DNA of 64,000 bases from NCBI GenBank assembly GCA_008921705.1, contig VFFE01007255.1:2009548-2073547 (forward strand), read 5' to 3'. Shown here piece by piece: positions 14,001 to 27,694 of this stretch. The notes below the pieces were generated by a model, which was given only the letters and a program-made list of their open reading frames with translations, was not told the DNA's origin and made no database searches. A program made the translations under genes and the position numbers. This DNA is from Burhinus oedicnemus. Taxonomy: Eukaryota > Chordata > Aves > Charadriiformes > Burhinidae. How positions within the stretch are numbered: the stretch's first letter is position 1; every line of letters starts with the position of its first letter.

Positions 14001-15334
14001 TTCTTGATTCACTCTGGCTGAGTTTTACACACCTCTGCCACAAGAGATGCGGTATAAACTATTCCCGTGCACTGAAAAGTTTAAGTACCACAGATTCTCC
14101 AGTTCTGGCCAACCCACTCAGGAAGGTACCTGTAATGAATAAAAGTGAACCGAACTTTGCTAGTTAAGCCCTTATGAATTTATGTAAGACGACTTGTCTT
14201 CCTTACTTTTTGTTAGCGGCACCTCCTTAAATGCCTAATTCCATTAAAGTTTTTTTCCTGCAATATCACTATCCTTGAACACAGTAAGGTTCAAATAGAA
14301 AACAAAAAGAGTGAAATTAAAATGCGTTAAGACCCAAATATAAATGAATGAAATTAACTGTCAGCTCTCTTCAAGCACATTTTCACTGAGATGGCAACCA
14401 CAATTTTTAGAATGTGTGATCAGGATTTATTAAACAAGCATGGTAACTTTTGCAGCAGCAGCAAGAAATAGAATTAATATCACCAATGTTATTTCACATT
14501 CTCTGATTTGGTCAATACATGGGGTCTTTTAAACACCTTTTTTTCAATATAGCATTTAATAGTAGAAAGAGATTCAAATTAACTCTTTTCCTGGGACGTG
14601 TCTGAACGCATTTGGAAGAATTTAGTATAGAAAAATAATAGAAGACTATGTTCAAGGTTTGAAGCTAGTCTGGCTCTTAGATTTACAGATGGGTGGTAAC
14701 ATTATTTTATCAGCACCACTGACAAATGTTGAATTCTGGAAGTCTGGATTTCTAACCAACATATCTCCTGAACCTGTTTTTACCTGAAATGGGATAACTT
14801 TTTATGCTCCTACAATTCACGGCACATTTGCAGCTATAAGGAGGAGGAGGGCTCCACTAGTCATAATCAATTACACCTGCTGAAAATGATCTGCATATTC
14901 TTCATAAACTCTAAAACTATAAAGACAATAGAAATTAAGATATTTGTTGGTCCTTGTTTCTTCTTCAGATTTATGATTCTGTATCAATGCAAGTCTGTTA
15001 TTCTACTGGGTGCAGTGTAAATGAATGCATCTTTATAGACCAATCTGCATTTTGATGCCTAGGTTTTGTATTTGTATATATTCATACACATATATATGCT
15101 ATATTCTCATTTAAGCATCCTTTATTTCCTGCCCTTTGATTTGAGTATAAAAAACCCTTTCTGGTTTCATTTTAGGTGAAACTCTTGATCAAAAATCAAT
15201 GACCAGCAAAACAAAACAAATACATATACCTTCCTATGAATAACCTCTCTATATTAAAGCATATCACATGTCAATATACAGTAACGTCTAGTTCAAAACA
15301 GGCAGCATAACAGGAATTGAAGGAATTTCATTTT

Positions 15335-15335
<1 letters not shown>

Positions 15336-15372
<37 letters not shown>

Positions 15373-15541
15373 CATAAGAAGCAGTGTTCACAGAAGATCA
15401 GATGTGTCTAGGCTGTTGATACTAATCATAAAGGGAGGGGTGCAGAGGGCGACAAGAAAGACAAATTCAAAGTATCTTCTTAATACCAAGAATTGTTAGC
15501 TAAAAGCTTTTAAGTAGGATTAAAAAAAAAAAAAAAAAAAA
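15336..15541. repeat. Two long poly(A) tracts flanking 152 bp
   Basis: There is a run of 34 A at 15336-15369 and another of 20 A at 15522-15541, with an unrelated-looking 152 bp segment between them. The segment has no recognised repeat or coding content. CR1 does not leave poly(A) tails, so these runs are either slippage-expanded or the remains of a poly(A) retrocopy. Confidence 0.75.
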
Positions 15542-16796
15542 GACAGTGGGCTTGCGATTTCAAGTCAGAGACAATGAAAATCACTGTCCCTAGGGTACAC
15601 ACAACTTCACAGAGCAGTATGGAGTAGGTGGAAGGGGCTGATCATACAGAAGAAAAAAGTCTATTCAGAATGTTATATACCTTCTCCACAGAGACATACA
15701 TCAATGATTTTTATTTGCGACCCCTGAGTGTACGCTTCAGAACTCTGTCATGAAGGGTTAGGGCAGCACAATGTGTGCGTTACAACATCCATATTTCTGC
15801 CTTGTTAACACAGGGATTCCCTAGAGCTCAGCTACGCCTCTACTGTTTCCTCATGTTCTTGTGTACCCATGTTATAGTAAAAAAAAGTAAGTACTTTCAA
15901 GTGTAAAATGGATGGATTTTGCATCAGTGCCTATAAACTTGGAACAGAAAAAAGAACTGGGTTTTGAGATACACATAGCTTCATTGCCAGTTACCTCCTC
16001 TAATTCAAAGGGACACCATCTCCTCCACTTCGCAAAGACGTGTAATTTGTGGAACAAACAGGGATCTTGCGCAGCTTTCCATCACACAGCCCTGCTGATT
16101 GGTTCCCTCAGTCACCCCTCTCACTTAGGAGAGCAATGCAAAGCAAGAAAGCCACTTAATTAAGAGTAGGTTTCCAATGGCCATAGCATTAAGTAATCTT
16201 AATGCTCAAGTGGTAACATTACTCATCTTTCCAGGAGCTTACTAATGTATATGAATCCTTGAAATAATTTTGTGTTTCTATTCCAGACTTTTAATGAAAG
16301 ACCGTTAGGTGAAATCCAGCCAACTCATTTCCCAGTATTATAAAAGCTTATGAAATGCTCAATTTTTATTATGCGATGATACCTTTTATAAAAGCTTAGC
16401 AAAACAACAGTAACCACTAAAACAACCCCTTAAGAGAAGCTCAAATCCATGCCTAGTAAAAGGGTTTATAATTATTGCAGTATTCATCAAAACCAATCAA
16501 TTAAATAAATGAATTACAAACACAGAAGGTTCAGCTCTTACGGAGTTTTTCTTTATAGTTAGCCCAGCGCTGACAGAATTGGGCACATTAAGACTTTTCC
16601 AAACTGTGAAGGATAAATTCCTCTCATGGGTGAAGTCATGCAGACAATTCTCAGCTGGATAGTTCTCATTTTTCATATTGATATTTGTTGTGTTCAGGGG
16701 ACATTAACAGCACAGCACAAAAGGATGGGAAAAAAACTTGAGACCACCACTACTAATAGTATCTAACTGCTTTAAAAAATTGGTTACAGCTCACGT

Positions 16797-16845
16797 ATGT
16801 ATATATATAAAAATAATATATAAAAATATATATACATAAAAATAA
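16797..16845. repeat. AT-rich TA/TAAAA simple repeat
   Basis: Alternating TATATA and ATAAAAATA units, partly self-complementary. A shorter TA tract is at about 45474-45490. Confidence 0.75.
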
Positions 16846-17399
16846 GGTGGCTTTGGGTAATCCTTTTGGTTAAAGAAAAGGAGTGAGGGTGAAAGAAATG
16901 CCGGGAGAATCAGGGATGCCACATCATACAAAAAGGAAGATGGGGAACTATGCTCCTAAAGCTCATCAGAAGCCTTTGCTGCAGAAGAATGTGCTCACAC
17001 AGAAATTATCTGACCAAACTCATCCACAATTCATTAAGGAGAACAAACAGACCCACAATGAGAAAGATTCTGAGATGCCGTGAGAGAAGAGAGTTTCACT
17101 GCTTCTGCCAGAATTTGTATTAATTCAGGGAAGGTTACCCCCATCCCCAATTAAAAGCTTACCAGATTCGGATTTCATGCACCATTCTCCCTTTAAATGT
17201 TTTTAACAGATGGTCACAGTAAGAAGCCACATTAATTCTATTGATAAAATACACCTTTATTGGAGGTAAGAAAAATATTTTTCCAACCACTTTTCTACAG
17301 AACTGAGCAGCCACACAAACAAGTATAAAGGGAGCTGGAGATCTCTGTGCTTACAAGTTTCTGGAGTTATTTTTGTGACCCAAACTCAAATGTGGTCTT

Positions 17400-17606
17400 T
17401 GGATTAGAGGACAGAAATGGGATCAAGAACTGGAGAATCATTTTCACGGCTCAGTGGACTTGCTGTGCACCACTGGTCAAATCTCTTAACCACTTTGGGC
17501 CTCACTTACTTGTATAATGGGGTTGATAACACTCCATAACCCTTACTACGCTATCATAAACCATAATTAAGGCACTTTAAGATCCCCATAGTAAGGCACT
17601 TGGAGG
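17400..17606 (+). mobile_element. Ancient MIR-type SINE remnant
   Basis: The sequence keeps the MIR core and 3' order: TTGCTGTG then CAAATCTCTTAACCACTTTGG, GCCTCACTT, ATAATGGGGTTGATAACACT, and later GGCACTTTAAGATCC near the end. It is heavily diverged and contains small indels. The exact family (MIR, MIRb or a related CORE-SINE) is not resolvable by eye. Confidence 0.62.
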
Positions 17607-18596
17607 AAATGCAAACTATATGGTTACTTGTCTAATGACATCAGAGTCCTCAGCATTTACTGTCATTACTGATGTCTGTTAGGAATCTGACCCCACAGGT
17701 TTAGGCTTTTAGAGCTCTAAAGCCACCCAGACACCGTGACAGGCTTCATAGTGGTGACTTGCCTGATCACAGCAATGAAGCAGTAAATTTTTGGTGCAGA
17801 GCAATAGAAATTAGTCACAGGTCCCCATCACAGGATTTGTGTCCGATTCCCCAGCTGAAAACATTGCACAAGTGTCTTGCATTGACAGAGTTCTGGTGCT
17901 TTACTGGGCACAGCATAATTTCAGGCAACTTTGACAAGACCTTGCACAATGCACACTTCAGTCAAGCAAATTCTGTTTCTTTGTTTTAAATCAAATCATC
18001 TGAATCAACACGCTTCAAAATTTTATAAGCGTCTTCAGTTCATGAATGTGAAAGACAGACATCTGAATGTGTGATTCCACTGTGAAAGGTACCCCAAAAT
18101 ATAAAAGTATAAAAGACCTCCTGTACCGATTTAGCTTTGAAAATACTGTTAAACTGGCAAAAGAAAGCCTAACGTGAAAACAGTAGTTTCTCTCAATATA
18201 TAATGACACAGTTCTGGTCTTGATCAAGACGCAGCTAGAGTAAAAATACTGTGACCCTTTTGGAGTGATATCCCCCGATTACACTGCAAGCTCTACTTTG
18301 GTTTTGTGTAGTCACTCTCATAAAGGAAACATTCAGCAGGTTTGATGTGCCTTCTATAAAAACACACTCAAAAAAAAAAAAAAAAGTAGTGTCAGCCAGA
18401 AAATGCCAGACCAATAAACTTGGCCACCATTGAATCTAAAAAGGTAGCTGACCATTTTGTTTCTTACAATATCATTTTCCATTTGCTAAGAGAGAACAAA
18501 TAATTCCTGTATAATGACACAAAGACCTAAAGTGTTATCTTCGGGGGTTGGGGGTGTGCTGTGCAGTCTAATGCTGTTGCATATTTGGTTTGGGTT

Positions 18597-18650
18597 TCTT
18601 TTTTTTTTTAAAAAAAAAAAAAAAAAAACAAAAACAAAAAACAAAAACCC
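18597..18650. repeat. T-run/A-run palindrome with (CAAAAA)n tail
   Basis: About 11 T is followed directly by about 19 A and then CAAAA units. It is a self-complementary simple sequence. Confidence 0.8.
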
Positions 18651-19784
18651 ACACATTTTCTTGTTTCTGAGTTTTCTCTAAAATTTAAGAGTACTCAGAT
18701 CCCCGCAAAGTTTGACTTATACCCTGACAAAACAATAGAGGACTATGAGCTTGTCTAGTTCAGCAGCATTTTCCAGCCTGCTAGCATCCCTTCATGCCGA
18801 TCTACCAGCCTCTCCTAGATTTGTACCAATCGAGTGTCTGAAGGAGAACAGACCTAGAGTACTCCCAGAGCAGGCTCATCCTCCATTATCACAGGTGTCC
18901 AGGCTCCTGAGCTATTTTCCTTCCTTCTTTTCCATGTTGCTGAGGGTTAGGAGTGGCAGAGGTAGAGCTGACTGTGTGTGTGAAAGTCCTTCGGAAATCT
19001 GTGCCGATAAGGAAAGAGTAACCACCTCTGCTCCCAGCACACATCTACCCCTGGGGAAAAATACGGTTTGACTGATCAAACTGATGGTATTTAAAACCCT
19101 TCCTCTACCATCACCACACCCCTGAGAGAAGCCAGCCGATACTACTATCAAGACGGGAAGGGGCTATTTTCCATGAAAATATCAAAAAAAACCAGTTCTT
19201 CTCAGCTGGCAGCACAGAAAGAAAGGCTGCCTGCATTTTTCTGACCATTTTTAAGAAAGAATTCACAGTTTAGGGTCCCAAAATAACTTTAATCCCATGC
19301 ACATTTAAAAAAAAATCCCAATGCTATGACAACATAGAAGAGTTAGCAAGAGATAAGCAAATTTTGTTTAATACATTTTCACAAGAGCAGAACACATTGC
19401 TACACCAAATTCAATATAGCCAACTCCACGCATTTTTAAACCATGAGCAAAGCCATGAAGATTAGATTACTTTTCTTCCCCTTTTATTTAAAACTGAGAT
19501 TCCCATGGTTCCAGGAGCTTGGATTTTAGTAAAAACAGCAAGTGCTGCTAGACTCCCACCACTGCAATCAGCTTAACTGCCAAGGAACGTAAAGCAATGC
19601 AGTCCCAAACTCCTTCCCCTCTGTTCAGTTAAGTTCATTTCTGCGGCTGCCTGCTGCCTTTTTTTAAAGTTGAGTTATTGCACCAAGTCCTGAGCTGGCT
19701 ACCTGCTATCAGTGTAAAAATAGCAATAGTGTTTCCTAGGTACTGACAGATATAACGTAACACTCATTTCTTCCAGAAAAGAAA

Positions 19785-19915
19785 GTGTTATCCCCATCTT
19801 GCAGAAGACCAGGTAATGCACCACTAGTTTAAACGACATGTTCAAGGTCAGAGAAAAGAATGAGCAAGTAAGAGTTTGAGTCTACCCAGCCCAGTGCTTC
19901 CACTAGATGATCAAC
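19785..19915 (-). mobile_element. Ancient MIR/L2-type remnant, antisense
   Basis: Read in plus, it has GTTATCCCCATCTTGCAGA, TTTAAACGACATG, TTCAAGGTCA and GAGTCTACCCAG..CCAGTGCTTC. This is the order of an antisense MIR, whose 3' part is shared with L2. It is strongly diverged. Confidence 0.58.
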
Positions 19916-19929
19916 TCTGATCTGCTGAC

Positions 19930-22900
19930 ACTGATGTCTTAATTAGAACTTGTATGAATTCAGTTTACTTAGCTGTATGCTTTCTCTATTATTTTGACTA
20001 TTATTTTGAAATAAACAGTTATAGAAAGATCCAAACCAAGAAAAGATGCAGCATTAAAATTTATTGCTTTTGACCAGAAGCATCAATATCCATTTTACTG
20101 CAGTGGGGATCCCACTAGATCCCACGTAATACTCATTGTCACTGGCTGTCATTTTAAATCCCTTTTGCTAGCAGAGCCCATCAGTTTAGCAGTTGATGCA
20201 TAGCTGTTGGAGATTGTTTGACATTTGCTGCTTCAACCTTGACTCTTTAAATAAAACAATAATTCTTTTCATACTGCCGAGATGGTTCCTCCAGGTAGTA
20301 CAGGAATCGGTAAAGCTATCTAAATACATTCTTCAGCCTTGGCATAATCTGGTTTAACCATGTTTGTTAAAAGGAAGAAAAAAAAGAAGAAAAGAAAGAA
20401 AGAAGTTACGACAAGGCTGATTCCTTAGCCAGGAAAAAAACCACATGGATTTATTTTATGACTGTAGGCTAAAGTCATATTAATTTTGTTCAAATTGTGG
20501 TATATGCTGGTACTAGAAGGAATTACTGCAAAACGTTCAAATCCTAAATCAAGCAGTGCTTCAAATAAGGTCATTGGTGACAGGAGGAAATAATATGAAG
20601 ATGTGTAACCCTGACTGATACACACACATAATAGGAAAGGGTTGGACCTGCACCAGCATGGCAGAGGTGATCAGTACTAAAATGCCTACAACAATGTAAT
20701 TGTCAAGTGACATTACTCAGATTTTAAAACAGAATCTGCTGAAACTTCACAATTTTTCACATTTCATGGAGAGTTGCAGTGAAGGCTTCATTCGCTGTAA
20801 ATGAATTCTGCTCATTACATCAATTCTGACCTTGCATTCCTCCTCCATATCTGTCTGTACATGTTATGCCATTAATCTCCAAAGCATCATCTACACTCCA
20901 CATGTGTTAGTTGACATTGCCACAATAATGTAGAGCACTAAGTTTCATCATCCCAGCATAACTAAATTTTGGAATGCTGGAGGAAGAAGTTGTGATTTGG
21001 TAACATGTATTAATACTTAGTAATATTAAAGTTTTCAGTCACAGTTGTTGAGATATTACATTGAAAACTTAGATTTTCCTCCCAGAAGCCAACAGGAACT
21101 CTCTGAATTTACAGTAGTACAGCAAAGGGTACACAAAAAGAAAAAAACAACCCCCATTTACTTCCATTCACGGTCACAGGGCAAGTTCGACAGACAGTTG
21201 CACATACCCACCATTCAGACTGTAAGATAATCTCCATTTACCATATGCTAGATAACACTCAAGGAAATCATGCTTCTCAAACTGAACTCAGCCTTTACTA
21301 GAAGGACTCACGGATATGCCACAGTGACGACCGCTCACTTCCAAGCCACACCTACACAGATTGACATCCTAGGGACAGCATAACCTGATGCATTGACTCA
21401 GTTTGGATTGCTGAGTCTACTGGAAAATATTTTACTCTGAGAACAAAAACACAGTAAAAATTTAATTAGACTGTCCAATCAGCCCTTAAAACTTACTTTT
21501 GTTTTAAAGCATGAGACATTTAGATTTTTACATGAAGCAAAAACAATTAGAAAATCCTCCTCTGAAGTCAAGTTCTGGCTACAGCTTATGCTGAGGCAGC
21601 AAAACTTCTCTGGTCTCAAGAGGCAGCCCAATACCTGGAGAGAGCTAGACCACATGCTAAAGACTTTTAGACGTTGTTAGAAAACATATAAGGTACTTTC
21701 TGGAGTCTGAGATTTGGCTGAGCTGTCCAGACAGACATAACTGGTATTTCACGGAACACAATTGTCTTCAATTTTAGAGTTATAAAGACTGATTTTAAAA
21801 AAAATGAAAATAAATGTACTCCTATCAGTAGACAGTATAACATTTCAGCTCTGTGTACCTGAGGATCCTCTCTGTGATTTATTGAACCTATGATCAAAGT
21901 CATTATCCTCTAGCACAGAAAGGAAGTGAAATAGATAACATATAGTATAACACGAGGAAATTCTTAAAGACCTTTGTTTCAGTAAAGAGAGTTTTAAAGT
22001 CTTAGAAAATTGGAAACATAAGCAACATATTAACAAAAAGAAAAGTCCGTACTCTCATGAGTATTATACAAACCAATAACTTCCTATTATTCTTTCTCAC
22101 TTAATTCATAAAGTTACTACAGTGCAGTGCAATATTATTTAAACTAAGACTGTTTGTGATCCCCTGTTTTCTAAGTTTAAGATTTCAGAGTTGAAAATGC
22201 TCTGAAGACTTTTTTAATGGGCAGGATGAAGAAGAAAGGTGGTTCAGGGGTTACTGAGGACACTAGACCCTGTTTGCCTGGACACTTTTTATGACCATCT
22301 TCTTTACTAGTGAACAGGGGCAAGAAATTTAAATCTGATGTAATTGCATTTATGCAGACAAAAGCATCCTGAGCTACAAACAAAATACTTGGCCTAAGCA
22401 TAACTGTTTTGGCATGCTAGAGATTTCATCAGCTCATTGCAGTAACGTACCCAGCCCACGTTTGCATACACAAATGATCTTGCAGGTCAGTCAGTAGAGT
22501 CAGCCTTGTCTCTGACCTGTCTCATTTGCAAGTCATCGAAAGAGTCAATCTGGTACCAATCATGAATTTCTGGGTTCTCTCTCTTCTTTGCCTGATGTGA
22601 GCAAGGGTTTAACGAGATGCTGTTTGTTGCTTTGAGGATGAACTATATCCCATCCTACATCATCTTGACCTGAGCTGAAACTGCCTTCCAGCTGCCACTC
22701 CCCACAGCTAGCTTGCTTTGACTCCACCTAAAGAAACATACCATTGAGTGGCATGCCTTCCCTCCCCGCCCCCCTCACATTACACTGGGAAAGTTTCATG
22801 TGGCAGGCAACACAAACTCTTCCTTAATTTTAAGTGTCCAAACATCAAATAGCTTTTGTACAAAAAAGACAGGTAGTGAGCAAGATGGCAGCTGATGCAT

Positions 22901-25900
22901 GTAGACAGTATTCCTACAGCAAAGGGCTACAGTTCTCCAAACAAGCAAGCGTCTCTAGCCCCGAAATAGGCTGCCAACACAGCTTATCCCATCCCCAGTT
23001 TGCATTTGTCCCGCAGCAAAGCTGGCATATCACTTTCTGAAACAGGCTCCATACCTTTATAACATCAGCTCCAGTATTTATAGCCAAATGATTATGCATT
23101 CCTCCTGGAGGCTTGGGGAAGGAGTCCAAGCACTGAAAGCCAATGCAATGGCTTTCTCTTTTGGACTTTTAACACCTATTGCTTAAGGGATGTATGCTTT
23201 CTATCCACATTCTGAGAAAGATTATTTTGGAAAAATTCAGAAATCGTTTCTGCAGCTGCTGAAGGTGGAGCTTTTTGAGCAGTGAAGCAATTGCAAGTCC
23301 ATGAGGGAAGAGGCAGGAACAGGCAACATTGCCAGGTTACCACACTTCAGCAAATTGGTTGAAAAGCTCCATTTTGCGGTCTTCTGGGGGATCAGTTGCA
23401 CACATGGAAGGGCTAATGTCTTCTGCAGAGAGCTCCATTTTTCCTCAACTTCACTCTACATATAAATAAAAACCACTTGGCAGGAGTGTGGTCTAGACCA
23501 TGGGACACAAGGGGGACTCCATCCGCTGCTGGGGGTCATCTTCTGGAGAGTAAGAGTTTGGAAGCAGACCAGCTCTTCTCCAAGGTTATCCACTACAGAA
23601 ATTTAATCCGATTGTCTTTCAGTGGAGATTTGTATTTTATTAAGCTTCAGATAAAAAAGTCTATATTCTTGACACTAAATAATACTTCAAAACATACTTG
23701 CATTTCTAAAATTGATGCACAGCTGTACACTGTTGGCTTCAGTGAGCACAATGCACATGAAATTCGGGAAACTGTGCTCAGCTTCACCTCACATGAAACT
23801 AGATTGTGTGATGGACAATGAGAGACGATACTTAAGCTAACGCAGAAAAACAGGTGCAGTTTCTGAAGCAACCTCAAATTATTTGGGCCACTTTTCCTAT
23901 TTTAAAAGAGAAGAGAACTCTAATTGCTATTGCAAATAGAAGTCCTTATGGTGAAGCAACGAGCTCCAACAGAGCTCTCAGACAAAATTTAAGACTTTAA
24001 ATGGACGAGCTACATAAGAGGTAAAGTCCTCAACTGCACCTAAACAGCAGTACTGGCAGAAGACTGAGGAAACACTTAAAATGTTTTCAGGACAGAAAAA
24101 AAATAAATGTGACTGCTGATTTAAAATCCCTTTTATGGCTACGTTTATTGCCATTCTTATTGTAATGTCTAAGCTTGCTGTACCGCATGAGCCTCAGGCC
24201 TCTCTTCCCCTCAACTTCAAACAGGGAATTTATTACAGAAAGAAGTACAGCTTTGGCCCAAAAAAGTACACATGGAATACTGCTAGCTGTCAACAGCCCT
24301 GAACACAAAATGCTCCCAGTATAGTGCTTTAAAAAGCCAACCCAACAGAGCTAATAAGCAACCATCTTAGTTACTGAAAACACTTAACAGTACATTTCTC
24401 CTCTACAAAGCTGCAGATTATTTTCAAATCAATGATGTCATAATGTGGAAGAAAAAAAAAATATAATCTGATAGCCCAACAGAGGTCAGATGTTTTGCTG
24501 GTGTCAAGAGGTCCCTACTCTTTCTGTGCATCTGGTAGAACCTTTATTAATGGGAGATCAAATGGATTTCAAGTTCACAGGATCGAAAAACAGGAATAAA
24601 TGTTGTAGCATGTCTAGGGATCAGGCTTCCTTTCAAGCCAGCGACAGATGAAGCAGGCTGGCTTTAGTATCTTAAAGGGTCAGGGATAAAATGAGCCCTT
24701 AGCAGCTGGAGAGGAGTCCCAGTGCAGATGATGTTTTTAACCTCTGCTGTAAGCTTCCAATAGAATAAAGCAGGAGATGATAAAAATGAGTATGTAACGA
24801 GCGACTGTGCCTTGATGGCTCAAGATAGACTTGACACTGCCAGGACAGCCATATCAGCCTGAAACTGTGCCAGCTCTATTAGGGAGCATAAGCCATATTA
24901 CATTCAATGTCAAAAAGGAAACAAAATAGAGATGTGCTCCGGATAGCAGCTATGGTGAAAGATACAGATAAAGAGTACTCTGCATTCAGCTTTAATCTGA
25001 GCTTTTCACTTTGCCTAGCTTGGTTACAACTTGGATCCCACAAAATTGAGAGGATTTAATGCAATACCTTATTCCTGTAATTCCTTTTAATCAAAGTTCT
25101 TTAAAAACTAATCTTTTCATACCTGCCATACTCCAACCAAGAGAAAGTTATTTCTTTCAAGAACTTCATGCCTGCTACGTCTTGACTCCTATTCTTCAAG
25201 ACTAGTTAAACTTGCAACATCTATAAAATAGGATGGAGATAGCGACACTGGTACTGTTCATATTTAGGCTTTGCAGAGTTCAGAGTTTGTTTACTGGGGG
25301 AAAAAAAAAAAAATCTCAGTATTTAGAACTGATACTTATTTGGGCTGCTGATGTTTATTGTACATTACCAATTTATTGTTAGATTCAACTTTTCCCTAGT
25401 GTCTATAGGTGCTTCTTTGCCATGCCACCCCATCATGCTACCTCTTGAGTTCTGGTTTCTCCCTCTAATCCTCTTCATTGCACTCCTGCCTTCCACAAGG
25501 CCACCTCTGCCTCCCTGCTTCACTACATTGACTTTCTGGCCACTCTCCATATGCCTGTGGACCAGAACATCCAACTGATGGGTCTAGGAAAGGAAAGCAG
25601 AAGTCAGCACTGCAAGTTTCTGGCTGCAGAGAGGAGACACTGAAATCAGTTGAAAGGAAAAGACCCACATGGGGAATAAAAAGCCAGCAAGCACATCAAT
25701 AGATTGGTTTTTTCCAGTTATTGATTAAAATATGCATATATTTAGTCTACCAATATCACACAGACTCCACATATAACCAGAAAATGTCATTCTTTCCAAT
25801 TTCAGTCTGGCGTGAGAAAATTTGTGCAAATTAATCACCCCAGAAATCATAATGCCATGACAGCAGTTAAAGGATAAGAATTAGAAAGCCTCGGTGTGGC

Positions 25901-27670
25901 GTTCCACCACAGCACAAGCTCAGAGCCAATGGAAATACCAGAGAAACAAGTTAGACTTCCTCCTGCTGCTGTTTATTTCTATAATTGTTTTCCCAGAGTC
26001 ACAAGATGATGAGGATATTTACAAACATGGTGCTTGAGAGCAGACAGAGACCCTTCATTCCCTGTTCTGATACCAGAGTAAAGCAGCACTGCCTGGAGCG
26101 TGCCTGGCCCAGCATCAGCTAATTTCTACACTCTTGGTCACGTCCTCACCATCAGACAAAAAACAGACTAGACATCTTATTAGGTTCTTGATGTTTTAAT
26201 AGTGTCATAGGTGACTCAGGCTATTCTCCAAGTTTAAAAAGTCACCCAATAAAACACACATCCGCCCCTTGTCAGTACCTTAGAAGGCAGCAACAAGCTA
26301 TGCTGCTAAACACTCAAATTCCTATCAGGACTCCCAGGGATCCCTATAACTGGAAGGTAATCCAGTACCCAATCTATTGAAGTTACTTTCCCATACCATT
26401 ATCTTCCCTCAAGATATGATAGGGGAAAGTACAGCCCATTGTCCCTGTGCTCCTTGTGCTTTCCCAAACTTCTTTTGCAACCATTTCTTCTAGTAGGTTA
26501 CAACACAAGGCGACTGCCGAGTATCAGATACACAGTTCATCCCTATTTCGGAGACGCAAGTGTCTTCTACTGCAAGTAGAATGGAATTACATGAGAAGGT
26601 GCTTATGAAAGATCACATCCCATCTCTAGAGGGGCAACAAGCCTGCGGACAGGCACAGCGCCATCCAAACAGATGGGCACAAGCACAGGCAGCCAAGAGA
26701 CTCTGCACACGCGTGAAGTCTGATGGCTGCAAGCAGGATTTCCAACCAAGCTCACCAGAAAGGCTGCCCACTCAGAAGCAGCATGCCTCTGCTTCAGAGG
26801 ATATTGTCCTCTGGAACGTATCCTTAACTTCAGTTCATTTCTGCAGCCACATGAAGTGATGCCTGACCTTTGCAGATTAAGAGAAGCAGACTCGGATGGA
26901 GAGAGGTGTTTTAATGCAGTGATCACACTGTGTGGGCTCTCTGCTCAAATCCCTACAGCAGAGGCTAACACTAACTGTTGTTTCTGTAATAGTTTCATCA
27001 AAATCAGCACACAGCACCACAGCCAACTTTGATAACACTTCCATATCCATTCACACAGCAAGAAAAATGGGGAGAAAGGAAAGGAGCTATTTTGCAGGAT
27101 GTGAAAATGGAGCCTGTAGCAGTGACGTACTGCAGAACTTGTTATTTTCTCTGTAGAAATATTTCACGTCATGCCTCTGACCCGTGAAAATAGTTTAACA
27201 GGAAACATTCCAAACCGATTTTTACAGTGATTTTTTTTTTTCCCCCCTCAGGACTGAAGTATGAAAGTAACCAGACAATTTGTGCAGCTTCTGGTAAAAG
27301 AGCTGAAATAAAAAGGCCACTATTAAACAGCTTTATAGTAACGACAGTATGCTGGAATCATCACAGGTATATTAGTATAATACCGCTGCCTTCCACTTGC
27401 CTCAGTCCGAAAGTGATAAACTGGAAAAAGTTACCCCAGCAATTGCCTGAATTGGCAACCAGTATATTTACATACTGCGCCATGAATTTGTGGGTTTTAT
27501 TGAAGGAATATCATTTAAACATGCACACGTACATTTCACATATACATTGCCCAGTGCCTTTCTCTACCTGCTATACCATTTTTATTTTATAGGTATCTTT
27601 GCAGTTCAAGGAGCACAGCGCTAATTTATGTGATGCATCCTGCAGAGAAGAGCGTCAGTGGGAAGCTTGC
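19930..27670. other. AT-rich intergenic DNA
   Basis: No gene is supported. It contains a purine run at 20378-20403 and a short A run at 25301. Open frames such as 23477-23821 and 26560-26859 lack domains, splice context or recognisable homology. Confidence 0.65.
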
Positions 27671-27677
27671 TCTGCGA

Positions 27678-27694
27678 TTGCCATCTTGTGGCCA
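27678..27694 (-). promoter_or_regulatory. CTCF-type motif, minus orientation
   Basis: On the minus strand the bases read TGGCCACAAGATGGCAA, which fits the CTCF core CCASYAGRKGGC at nearly every position (A in place of Y). Confidence 0.55.

Larger units (their letters stand above)
6500..15335. other. AT-rich intergenic DNA
   Basis: No gene or recognisable transposon was seen apart from the simple repeats listed separately. There are further short A or T runs near 8787, 8874, 9910 and 13140. A GC-richer stretch at 7370-7460 has no motif I could support. Confidence 0.65.

Noticed and set aside
22879..22898. GAGCAAGATGGCAGC as a CTCF or YY1 site
   Set aside because: It lacks the upstream CCA of CTCF, and AAGATGGC alone is too short to support a call.
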